In this document: piece by piece, positions 17,830-25,683 of the stretch
Layout: each line of letters starts with the position of its first letter
Numbering within the stretch: position 1 is the first letter of the stretch
Source of the DNA: VXPW01 sp965115815
GTDB taxonomy: Bacteria > Pseudomonadota > Alphaproteobacteria > TMED109
Direction: 5' to 3'
NCBI GenBank assembly: GCA_965115815.1
Contig: OZ220465.1
Coordinates: forward strand, 2,232,001 to 2,296,000
Length of the DNA: 64,000 nt
The notes under the pieces: generated by a model
Told to the model about the DNA's origin: nothing
What the model saw: the letters and a program-made list of their open reading frames with translations, nothing else
Database searches by the model: none
Translations under genes and position numbers: made by a program

Positions 17830-18320
17830 CCGGCTTCTTCGCGAGGTGGTCGGAGCGGGCGGCCCGGGCGCGGAAACCGGCGGCTCCGGATTCCTCCGCG
17901 GACGCCCCGCCCGACGGCCCCGAGAGCGGCGCTCCGACCGACCGGGACGATCTTCCCGACCTCGGGTCGTTGGGGCCGAATTCGGACTATCGCCCGTTCC
18001 TGCAGCGGACCGTCGCCCCCACCCTGCGGCGCCTCGCCCTGCGGAAGCTCTGGCAGAGCGACCCCGTGCTGGCCAACCTGGACGGTCTGAACGACTACGA
18101 CGAGGACTTCGCGGCCCTGCACCGGACCGGTGCCGATGCCGTGGCGGCGGCCCTGCGCGCGGGCCGCCGCCACGCCCGCGACCCCGGGGCTTCGGCCGAG
18201 GACAACGCCGCTTCCGCGCCGGAGGCGGCACCCGCCGCCGAACGGCCGCCGGCCGACCCCGAAACGGTGGACGCCGATCCGGACACCACGGCAGCGGACG
18301 GGACGGAGCAACCCGCTTGA
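17826..18320 (+). CDS. DUF3306 protein, formate dehydrogenase accessory
   Basis: 164 residues from a GTG (GTGA overlap). It opens TGFFARWSERAARARK and contains YRPFLQRTVAPTLRRLALRK, then LWQSDPVLANLDGLNDYDED, the hallmark of DUF3306. The acidic, alanine-rich C-terminus is low complexity. Role unknown; co-occurrence links it to formate dehydrogenase maturation. Confidence 0.88.
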   Translation: MTGFFARWSERAARARKPAAPDSSADAPPDGPESGAPTDRDDLPDLGSLGPNSDYRPFLQRTVAPTLRRLALRKLWQSDPVLANLDGLNDYDEDFAALHRTGADAVAAALRAGRRHARDPGASAEDNAASAPEAAPAAERPPADPETVDADPDTTAADGTEQPA

Positions 18321-18955
18321 GCGGCGCGTCGGGGAAGGTCCGCGGCCGGCCGGCCCCGAGCGCCGAGGATCGCTCCCGCGCGCAGTGCTATCTCCTGTTT
18401 TCCGGCCTCCTCCATGCTCCGCCCGGCGCCGAGATGCTCGCCGCCGTGGCCGCGCTGGAAGGCACGCCCGACGTGCCACTCCTCGGCGCGCTCGGCACGC
18501 TCGGCACCTGCGCCCGCACGATGCCGCACGATGCCGTGCGCCGCGAGTACGACGACCTGTTCCTCGGCATGGAGAGCGCCGGCATCCATCCTTACCAGTC
18601 CCGATACCTGACCGGATTCCTGTACGAGAAACCGCTGGCGGAGCTCCGGCGCACCTTCCGGAGCCTCGGCGTCCGGGCCACGCGATCAACCGGCGATCCC
18701 GAGGACCATGCGGCCGCGATCCTCGAAGCGATGGCCGGGCTGATCACCGGCACCTACGGTTCTCCCGCCCTGCTTGCGTCCCAGAAGACGTTCTTCCGCG
18801 CGCACATCTGGAACTGGATCCCGGCCCTGTTCCGGGACTTGGCTGCCCACCCGGACGCCGTGTTCTACCGGGCCACGGGCTCCGCCGGCGACCTGTTCCT
18901 CGACACCGAACGGCGCGCCTTCGAGCAGGTCGCGCCCGTCCGGCACAATTCCTAG
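18317..18955 (+). CDS. TorD/DmsD-family molybdoenzyme chaperone
   Basis: 212 residues from a TTG start overlapping the DUF3306 stop (TTGA). Typical helical TorD features: RAQCYLLFSGLLHAPP, RREYDDLFLGMESAGIHPYQ, YLTGFLYEKPLAELR, FFRAHIWNWIPALFRDL. It would bind the Tat signal of the formate dehydrogenase subunit before cofactor loading. The expected downstream genes (small Tat-signal protein and catalytic subunit) are absent; MITE-1 and other mobile sequences begin within 100 bp. Confidence 0.85.
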   Translation: MSGASGKVRGRPAPSAEDRSRAQCYLLFSGLLHAPPGAEMLAAVAALEGTPDVPLLGALGTLGTCARTMPHDAVRREYDDLFLGMESAGIHPYQSRYLTGFLYEKPLAELRRTFRSLGVRATRSTGDPEDHAAAILEAMAGLITGTYGSPALLASQKTFFRAHIWNWIPALFRDLAAHPDAVFYRATGSAGDLFLDTERRAFEQVAPVRHNS

Positions 18956-19048
18956 GGTCAGTCAGGGACAACGATTCATGATCCGCAGAGGCGAGCCGTT
19001 GTCCTACCCCATGTTTAACAAGGGATTCCAGAACGCAAGGTTTTCTAA

Positions 19049-19232
19049 GAGCCTGTGCGGAAACTATTGAACGGCCCCGATTCTGGTATCTGCGATGTGG
19101 CTGGAGAAGTACATCGGGATCAGACAAGCCCATTCCACATCTGTCAGATTGCTTTCGAAGCGATCTCTCCGACGCCGATACTTTGCACGAGCGGCCAGAA
19201 TCGGGACCGCTCAATAGTTTCCGTACAGGCTC
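19049..19232. repeat. MITE-1 copy 4 (184 bp)
   Basis: Ends GAGCCTGTGCGGAAACTATT and complement. Direct repeat TAA at 19046-19048 and 19233-19235. It sits at the 3' edge of a relaxase fragment. Confidence 0.88.
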
Positions 19233-19235
19233 TAA

Positions 19236-19700
19236 GATCTCGACGTAGAACGACTTCTGCGTGGTGAGGTGCGGGTGCCCCGATTCCATGGCGGCGACGA
19301 CCCGATCCACGGTCCGCCCCTGGAAGGCGTGCACGGTCGAGGCCCAGGTCCGGTCGAGATGCCGCAGCTGCGAGTCGCCCCGCTCCAGGGCGAGCCTGCG
19401 GCCGTCCTCCAGCCGGAAGGTCACCGTGCCGCCGTCCACGCCCGCGACCTCGGCGATCCGGCTGTTGGCGAGACCGAGACCGGCATCGTTGCGGGCCCAG
19501 CGGATGCGGTCCCCGGCGCGCCGCTCGATTCCCTTCTCGCGGTAGACCTCCACGCCCCCGCCCGCGCGGCGAGCCGGGCCGGCTCCCAGCCCACCGTGCT
19601 GCCGTCGGCGCTCTCGAGGCGCACGACGCCGTTCCGCTCGTCCGTCGCCGTCACCTTCCGTTCGTCTCCCCGTGCGACCCCGAGGCGCCGGTAGCAGGGT
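19236..19700 (-). pseudogene. Conjugative relaxase/helicase (TraA/TraI type) C-terminal fragment
   Basis: The minus strand reads GDRIRWARNDAGLGLANSR, then WASTVHAFQGRTVDRVVAAM, then HPHLTTQKSFYVEI, the last helicase motifs of MobF-type relaxases. One frameshift near 19560 joins the upstream part (VTATDERNGVVRLESADG). It is cut by MITE-1 on one side, where SRARD would be expected next, and by ISAs1 copy C on the other. Evidence of a past conjugative element. Confidence 0.8.
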
Positions 19701-21310
19701 GATCCCACGCTGGAATCTGCTTGATTTCTCTTGATGTCGGGGAATCGAAAGTTACACGCGCGCGCGTTCAGTTTCTGCTGGCCATCTTGTGCTGGATGTG
19801 CGCCGGTCCGGTGTCATGTCGATGCGCAAGCGCATGGAAGCCCACCCGGTCCATCGGGAGGCTCCCGAGGGCTTTTCCCTGTCCGAGGTCGAGGTTCGCC
19901 TGACGAGGCCGGAGGAGCGTCCGCTGTGGGACGCGCTGATGAACCAGCATCACGATCTCGGCTTCCGTCGTCTGGCGGGCCGTGGTCTGCGCTACGTTGC
20001 GACCTTCAGGGGTCACAGTGGCTGGGCTTGGCGGCGTGGCGGAACGGTGCCTTCAAGTGCGCTCCCCGCGACCGGTGGACCGGCGGGAAGCCGGAGCGGC
20101 CAGTTCCGGCGGCTCTTGATGGTGGCACACCACACCCGGTTACTGATTCTCTCCGAGCCCGGGGTGTGTGCGAACCTTGCCTCCCGTTTCCTTGCGGGCA
20201 CGGCGCGCCGGCTCTGCGACGACGGGCGGAAGGTGCACGGCCACGGGGTGCTGCGGGCGGAGACGTTCTGCGATCCCGAGATCCTGGCCGGCACGAGGTC
20301 GAGGGCGGCGGGCTGGGAATGTTCCGGGCTCGACGAAGGGGTTTGCCCGCTCCCACGGGCACCATACCGATCCCCACGGCAAGCCCGAGGAGATCTTCGT
20401 TGCGGCACCGAGGCCCGATGCCCGGGCGCTGCTTTCGAGCCCGCTGCCGCGTCCGTCCGACGTGGCACCGCCCTGTGATCCCGGACCGGCGCCCCCCGGA
20501 ACCCCGAGGTGCTGCGCTCGTTCCACGCCGAGCTTGCGGCGATTCCGGACTTCCGCCGGGGGCAGGGAAGGAAGCCTACCGCGGCATCGGTGCTCACCGT
20601 GCACGTGCTTGCCGAACTCGCCGACAGGAAGGGCAGTGTCGCCGCCGCGCCGTGCGCGCAATCCCGGTCCCGGGAGGAACGGGAGGCCGTCGGCGCGTGG
20701 CGGAACCCGAAGACGGGGCTTCGCGAGCCCGTCTCCCAGTCCACCCTCCACCGGGTCGTCCGGTCGGTCGACCCCGAGGCTCCGGAGGACGTGCTCCGCC
20801 CGCGGGTCCCGGCCCCGGCTTCACCATCGCCCGGGCGCTCGCCGCCGACGGCAAGCGCATCCGGGGCGCCAACCGCAACGGCGATGGCCATCACGAGACC
20901 GTGGCCCGGGTCGACCCCGCCTCCGGCGCACCCTTTGCCCTCCTGAACTTTGACGACGGCGGCGGCGAACGGGCGGCCCTGCACGATCTCTTGGAGCGCA
21001 GCGACATCGGCGGCAGGGTGATCCCCCTCGACGCGCTGCACACGACGCGCAGGACCGCGAAGCGGATCACGGAACGCGCGGATGATGTCTTCGTCGTCAA
21101 GGGAAACGCCCGGAGACCTTCGACATCCTCGACCGCATCCATGGGCAGAGGGACGCCGCCGGTAGCTTCACGGAGAAGCTCGACCAAGCGCACGGTCGAC
21201 GGGAGCAGCGTTCGATCCGCGTCCTCGTCCCGCCGCACGGCCTGGTCCACGATCCGGGCGTCCGTCAGGTCGCCCGCGTCACCCGTTGTCGGGAGCCGTG
21301 GAAGAAAGGC
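19701..21310 (+). pseudogene. DUF4338-ISAs1 element, copy C (heavily frameshifted)
   Basis: Left end GATCCCACGCTGG at 19701 matches the other ISAs1 copies. The DUF4338 part has NQHHDLGFRRLAGRGLRYVA, then CAPRDRWTG in a shifted frame. The ISAs1 part starts SFHAELAAIPDFRRGQGRKP and goes on to REPVSQSTLHRVV, then AADGKRIRGANRNGDGHHET in another frame. This diverged copy has no TAG before EPVSQST, unlike copies A and B. The right end was not located; the boundary is approximate. Confidence 0.75.
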
Positions 21311-21339
21311 CCCGACGACGCCGGGAAGGAAGAGAAGGA

Positions 21340-22272
21340 CTACACGGACCGCTCCCGTCCGTCGGCCGGACCCAAGGCCTCCGCCGGCGCCGGTGCTCCG
21401 CCCAAAACCGCCCGCCCGTCGCTCCGCAGCGGACGCATCCACATCGCCTTGACCGACCGCCGTTCCTGCCCGGGACGGGCGCACCGCCCCCGCCCGGTGG
21501 TCTCTCCCACCCGCTCCCAGCCGGCGGCGGCAAACACGGTGCCCGCATGGGTTTCCGGATCCACGAAGGTTTCGACCAACAGGGGACGATACCCGTACCG
21601 AGCCTCGATCTCGTCGGGCAGCCGGGCCAGCGCCCTCCCCAGCACCCGGGAGCCCAGGTTCCGGCCGCGCACCGACGGTCGGATCAGGAACCGGCTCAGA
21701 CCGATCACCGCAGGGTTCCGGTGCTGCGACCGCGCGGTCTCGTCCCACCCGATCCACCGGTCCCGGGAAGTCAGACGCAAGGCCGGCGCCGCAAAGCCCA
21801 GGGCCCCCAAGATGCCGTGCTCCGACCGAACCCGATACCGCAGCTGGGCGCCCACCTGCATCGCCGCCCCGCACGGATGCTCCCGGAACCTCAGCTCGTT
21901 CCCGATCCGCCGGTCCGCCTCCCCGGTCACCGGCACCAGGCGCAGGTCGTGCAGCGCACCCGCTTCCGAGGGAACCCCGGACGGCACGGGAACCGCGGTG
22001 CCCAGCCGCCGGGGAGCGCCGCCACCTCTTCCCGCGCGGGGGGCCGGCACGCGCACCTGCCGGTTCCGCTCCAGGTCGTTCCGGACCGCCCGGCAACTGC
22101 GCTCGCGCCCGCGACCCCGTGCATCGGTCAGGGGAAACTCCCGACCTACCCGTCGAGCCGCGGCGCGGCGACGGCTCGGCGGCTCCCGAGACCGAAGCGT
22201 CTGCAGCCGGACCAGGTGCGCCGGTTGCTTCAGGATGCGGTGCACGGGTTCCATGGCCGACAGGGAACCCAC
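21340..22272 (-). CDS. DUF4338 (DruA-like) domain protein, probably a transposase N-terminal part
   Basis: 310 residues. DUF4338 core: GAQLRYRVRSEHGILGALGF, LRLTSRDRWIGWDE, LSRFLIRPSVRGRNLGSRVL, YRPLLVETFVDPETHAGTVF and AAAGWERVGETTGRGR. The N-terminal basic region is like that in the fusion at 47614-50005. The DDE domain that should follow is missing, so this is likely the front half of a broken DUF4338 transposase rather than a Druantia DruA; no other Druantia gene is nearby. Confidence 0.65.
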   Translation of the reverse strand: MGSLSAMEPVHRILKQPAHLVRLQTLRSREPPSRRRAAARRVGREFPLTDARGRGRERSCRAVRNDLERNRQVRVPAPRAGRGGGAPRRLGTAVPVPSGVPSEAGALHDLRLVPVTGEADRRIGNELRFREHPCGAAMQVGAQLRYRVRSEHGILGALGFAAPALRLTSRDRWIGWDETARSQHRNPAVIGLSRFLIRPSVRGRNLGSRVLGRALARLPDEIEARYGYRPLLVETFVDPETHAGTVFAAAGWERVGETTGRGRCARPGQERRSVKAMWMRPLRSDGRAVLGGAPAPAEALGPADGRERSV

Positions 22273-22565
22273 CGTAGAAGGTCAGAGGCTCGGGGTCAAC
22301 CGGCAGGATGTGTGTGCATGGCAGGGCGCGGATGCGCGCGCGGACCGGCGGGATCGACGTCCGGCGGTACCAGCCGGCATGCATGTCGCGCCGCGCGAAA
22401 TTTTTTTCATCATGCCACAGGGGGCGCATGCGGGGCCTGCCGTGTCCTGGAGGGTGCAGGCTATTGATTCCGAACATGAAATTCCCTTTCTGCACCGTTT
22501 GACAATGCCATTTCGCAGGGACAAATCTGCTCCCGGAGACGCGGTTGTGCGGGGGATCGGCAGGC
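22273..22565. other. No gene recognised
   Basis: About 290 bp with an AT-rich patch (GAAATTTTTTTCATCATG near 22400) and a TTGACA box at 22498, which might serve the small gene at 22566. Nothing else seen. Confidence 0.4.
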
Positions 22566-22778
22566 ATGGAGACAGGCAGCGACGACGGCGCGCGCGGGAA
22601 CCTTCGCCGCGCCGCCGCCAACGACAATCCCGCCCCGGACAGCGGGCCGGAAGCCCGGATCGAAGCCGCAGCGCTACGCCTCGCCCGCTTGCTGGGCCGG
22701 CAGATCGCGCGCGAGCGCTTCGAGGCGGGCCGCGCCGCCAACGACAACGCGCCGGCGGACGAGGCCAGCGACGGATAG
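22566..22778 (+). CDS. Small hypothetical protein of an integrated element
   Basis: 70 residues starting METGSDDGARG. Two AANDN motifs (RAAANDNPAPD and RAANDNAPAD) flank a helix (IEAAALRLARLLGRQIARER). Short proteins of this kind often accompany serine recombinases in alphaproteobacterial mobile elements (from memory). Function unknown. Confidence 0.6.
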   Translation: METGSDDGARGNLRRAAANDNPAPDSGPEARIEAAALRLARLLGRQIARERFEAGRAANDNAPADEASDG

Positions 22779-22820
22779 GTGACCCGGACCCGTGACCCCG
22801 CGCGCGGCGTCCTGGGCCCG

Positions 22821-23330
22821 CTACAGCCCGAGCCGTTCGAACGTCCGAAGCGGCAGGTACAGGCGCAGCGGCCGCGACGGGAACGGCACGAAGCCGTACC
22901 GCTCGTAGAAGGCGCTGGCGCGGTCGTGCAGCGCATCGACCACGACGGCATAGACGCCGATGGTGTCGCCCGCGCGGACGACCCGATGGATCGCATCAAG
23001 CAGCAGGGTCTCGCCGAGCCCGCTTCCCTGACTGCGAAGATCGACGGCCAGCCGCCCGATGACGGCCGCCGGCACGGGATAGTGCGGCAGCCGCCGGGCG
23101 AGGTCCGCCGGCAGGTTGTCCTTCTCGAAGCTCGCCGCGCTCAGCGTGTAGTAGCCGGCGATCCGTTCCGACGGGTCGCCCGGTGCGACGAACACCCGCG
23201 CGACGCGCCGCCGGGCGTCCTGGGAAGCTTGCCGGCGGATGTAGCGGTCGAGCGACGGCTCCCCGCAGGAGAAGGTCACGCGGTCGTGATGCGGGCCGAG
23301 CGGCTCGACCGTCAGCAGCGCTTCATCCAC
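22821..23330 (-). CDS. GNAT acetyltransferase toxin (TacT-like)
   Basis: 169 residues. GNAT features: GYYTLSAASFEKDNLP, PAAVIGRLAVDLRSQGSGLG (acetyl-CoA loop), LLLDAIHRVV, VDALHDRASAFYERYGF. TacT toxins acetylate aminoacyl-tRNA. It overlaps the upstream DUF1778 gene by 8 bp, the standard antitoxin-toxin order. Confidence 0.9.
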   Translation of the reverse strand: MDEALLTVEPLGPHHDRVTFSCGEPSLDRYIRRQASQDARRRVARVFVAPGDPSERIAGYYTLSAASFEKDNLPADLARRLPHYPVPAAVIGRLAVDLRSQGSGLGETLLLDAIHRVVRAGDTIGVYAVVVDALHDRASAFYERYGFVPFPSRPLRLYLPLRTFERLGL

Positions 23331-23607
23331 CGATGCGTTCGCGGTAACGGCGCGCGGCGCGGCGCAGCGCCGCGTTCGGCGCGGGCGGGTTGAGCAGCGC
23401 GTCGTGGAAGGCGTCCCAGTCCGTCGCCGGGAGGACGATCCGCTCGCGCGCCTCGATCACCCGCTCGGCCTCGGCTACGGCGCTGTGCAGCACGAAACGG
23501 CTGACCGTGGTTTCCTCGTAGGCCGCCGCGCGTTCGAGCTTGCGCTTGCTCCTGGCGTCGAGGCGCAGGTGGACCCGCTCGTGCTTCGTCTCGGCTGTTT
23601 CGGCCAT
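23323..23607 (-). CDS. DUF1778 antitoxin (TacA-like ribbon-helix-helix)
   Basis: 94 residues starting MAETAETKHERVHLRLDARS, followed by SKRKLERAAAYEETTVSRFV, the RHH DNA-binding fold of DUF1778. The C-terminus (WDAFHDALLNPPAPN) is the toxin-neutralising tail. The frame stays open far upstream; I use the ATG at 23607 because the domain starts there. Confidence 0.9.
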   Translation of the reverse strand: MAETAETKHERVHLRLDARSKRKLERAAAYEETTVSRFVLHSAVAEAERVIEARERIVLPATDWDAFHDALLNPPAPNAALRRAARRYRERIGG

Positions 23608-23712
23608 TACGATGTCTCCCGCGTGAGTTGACGATAGACATATGCACCACATTGGCGTACATTGCAACCGTGTCGACGGAGGACGCCGGCGAGAGACAGG
23701 AGAACCGAGACC

Positions 23713-25404
23713 ATGACCCTTCGCTGTGCGCTTTACGCCCGCTATTCGTCCGACCAGCAGCGGCCGGCCTCCATCGAGGACCAGTTCCGGGTCTGCCGCG
23801 AGCACGCGGAGCGCGAGGGCTGGAAGATCGTCGGCACGTACAGGGACTCCGCCATCTCGGGAGACAGCGTGATCCTCCGGCCCGGCGTCCAGGCGCTTCT
23901 GGAGGACGCGCGGCGGGGCGCGTTCGAGATCGTCGTCGCCGAGGCCCTCGACCGGATCAGCCGCGACCAGGCCGATGTTGCGACCCTCTACAAGCATCTG
24001 CGCTTCGCCGGCGTGACGATCTTCACGCTCGCGGCGGGCGAAGGCGAGATCAACGAGCTTCACGTCGGCCTCAAGGGGACCATGAACGCGCTCTTCCTGA
24101 AGGACCTCGCGGCGAAGACGCACCGGGGGCTCCGGGGCCGCGTCGAGGCCGGCAAGTCGGGCGGCGGCATCTGCTACGGCTACGACGTGGTGAAGCTGCA
24201 CGACGAGGCCGGCGAGCGCATCCGGGGCGAGCGGGAGATCAACGAGGCCGCGGCGGAGATCGTCCGGCGCATCTTCCGCGAGTTCGCCGCCGGTACCAGC
24301 CCGCGCGCCATCGCGCGGCGCCTCAACGACGAGGGCATCCCCGGCGCCAAGGGCAGGCTCTGGAGCGACTCCGTCCTGCGCGGCCACGCCAGGCGCGGCA
24401 CCGGGCTGCTCAACAACGAGCTCTATATCGGCCCGGCTGGTGTGGAACCGCCAGCGCTTCCTGAAGAACCCGGACACCGGCAAGCGGGTCGCGCGCGTCA
24501 ACCCGCCCGAGGAATGGATAATCGCCGAGGTTCCGGAGCTCCGCATCGTCGACGACGCGCTGTGGCAGGACGCCAAGGCCCGGCAGGGAGAGCTTGCCGA
24601 GAAATACGCCACCGCCATCGCGGCGACGCGGAACGTTCACGCCAACCGCATGAACGCCGCCCACCGGCCGCGTTACCTGCTCTCCGGGCTGCTCGAATGC
24701 GGCGTCTGCGGCGGGGCCCCTATTCCATGCGCGGACAGGGCCGCTACGGCTGCTCTAACCACGTCATGACGGGCTCGTGCGCCAACAGCCGGACCATCCA
24801 GCGCGTCGAGATCGAGGAGCGGGTGCTGGCGGGGCTGAAGGACAAGCTGATGGAGCCCGAGGCCGCCGCCGAAGCGATGAAAGCGTATGCCGAGGAGACC
24901 AACCGGCTCAACCGCGAGCGCCGCGCGTCGGGCGCGAGCGACCGCGCGGAGCTGGCCGGGATCGAGAAGAAGATCGCGTCGATGCTCGACGCCATTGAGG
25001 AGGGTGGCTACGTGCGGGGTATGTCCGACCGGCTCCGCGAGCTGGAGGCCCGCCAGGACGAGATCAACGAACGGCTGTCAGCCGCTCCGGTCGACATCCC
25101 GGACGTTCACCCCAACATTGCCGGCGTCTACCGCCGCAAGGTGGAGCGGCTCGCGGAGGCGCTGGCCGATTCCCGCGACCGCGACCAGGCGGCGGAAGCC
25201 ATAAGGGGGCTGATCGAGCGGATCGTGCTGACCCCCGGCGCGAAGCGTGGCGAGTTGCACGCCGCGCTCCATGGCGACCTCGGCACCATCCTCGAATGGG
25301 CCGGGAGCGGCAGGGCGAAGGGAGCGACCGACATCCTGCGAGGCGGGATGTCGGTCTCGGTGGTAGCGGGGGCAGGATTCGAACCTGCGACCTTCAGGTT
25401 ATGA
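23713..25404 (+). CDS. Large serine recombinase (resolvase/invertase family), middle out of frame
   Basis: 563 codons from the ATG at 23713. N-terminal catalytic domain: LYARYSSDQQRPASIEDQ (nucleophilic Ser), AEALDRISRD, GEINELHVGLKGTMNALFL. The recombinase domain and zinc-ribbon follow, then a coiled coil near residues 390-450. Between about 24432 and 24727 the correct protein (FLKNPDTGKRVARVNPPEEW) is in the next frame. One extra base (CCC at 24433) and two near 24717 (GGGGCCCC) compensate, so the frame stays open but about 95 residues are scrambled. The C-terminus GAGFEPATFRL is encoded by a tRNA gene on the other strand. This recombinase would integrate its element at that site. Confidence 0.8.
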   Translation: MTLRCALYARYSSDQQRPASIEDQFRVCREHAEREGWKIVGTYRDSAISGDSVILRPGVQALLEDARRGAFEIVVAEALDRISRDQADVATLYKHLRFAGVTIFTLAAGEGEINELHVGLKGTMNALFLKDLAAKTHRGLRGRVEAGKSGGGICYGYDVVKLHDEAGERIRGEREINEAAAEIVRRIFREFAAGTSPRAIARRLNDEGIPGAKGRLWSDSVLRGHARRGTGLLNNELYIGPAGVEPPALPEEPGHRQAGRARQPARGMDNRRGSGAPHRRRRAVAGRQGPAGRACREIRHRHRGDAERSRQPHERRPPAALPALRAARMRRLRRGPYSMRGQGRYGCSNHVMTGSCANSRTIQRVEIEERVLAGLKDKLMEPEAAAEAMKAYAEETNRLNRERRASGASDRAELAGIEKKIASMLDAIEEGGYVRGMSDRLRELEARQDEINERLSAAPVDIPDVHPNIAGVYRRKVERLAEALADSRDRDQAAEAIRGLIERIVLTPGAKRGELHAALHGDLGTILEWAGSGRAKGATDILRGGMSVSVVAGAGFEPATFRL

Positions 25405-25405
25405 G
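25361..25405 (-). tRNA. tRNA-Met(CAU) 3' fragment, attachment site of the serine-recombinase element
   Basis: On the minus strand the 45 nt read CTCATAACCTGAAGG, then TCGCAGGTTCGAATCCTGC and the acceptor strand with encoded CCA: anticodon region with CAU, T-arm GGTTCGAATCC and 3' end. The 5' half is absent; sequence beyond 25405 does not continue the tRNA. A partial tRNA at the end of an integrase gene is the usual form of an att site. Confidence 0.85.
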
Positions 25406-25487
25406 ACTCGCGGCTACATTGTGGTCACACATGGACAGAGCGTGCAGTATAGGGGACAGAATGGAATAATGCCTGTATTTTTAGATG

Positions 25488-25676
25488 GTAACTACTCACC
25501 CCTTGTTGGGGTCGGGTTGGCCGTAGTGCTCGTTGAGGATGTCTGCGGCCTTTCCGTTGAGGGCGATGTGGATGGCGACGAGAGGGTTGTAGCCGAGTGC
25601 CTACATGGAGGTGAGGAAGCTTGAGCCTCGGCACCATGCGGTTGCGTGGAGCATGGTGCGGAAACATCCGGACACT
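25488..25676 (-). mobile_element. IS66-family element, 3'-end remnant
   Basis: The complement matches the last about 185 bp of the IS66 element at 27675-29408, including the end GTAACTACTCACCCC. It is truncated by MITE-2 copy b. Confidence 0.8.
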
Positions 25677-25683
25677 GTATCTA

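Noticed and set aside
21340..22272. Druantia anti-phage system
   Set aside because: Only the DruA-like domain is present. There is no helicase DruE or other Druantia gene, and the domain occurs here with transposases.
20891..22999. 702-codon minus-strand frame
   Set aside because: It runs antisense to ISAs1 copy C, out of frame with the DUF4338 gene, and across a small gene; no family features.
25361..25404. Conserved protein tail GAGFEPATFRL as a functional domain
   Set aside because: It is the antisense translation of a tRNA 3' end, a familiar artefact at att sites.
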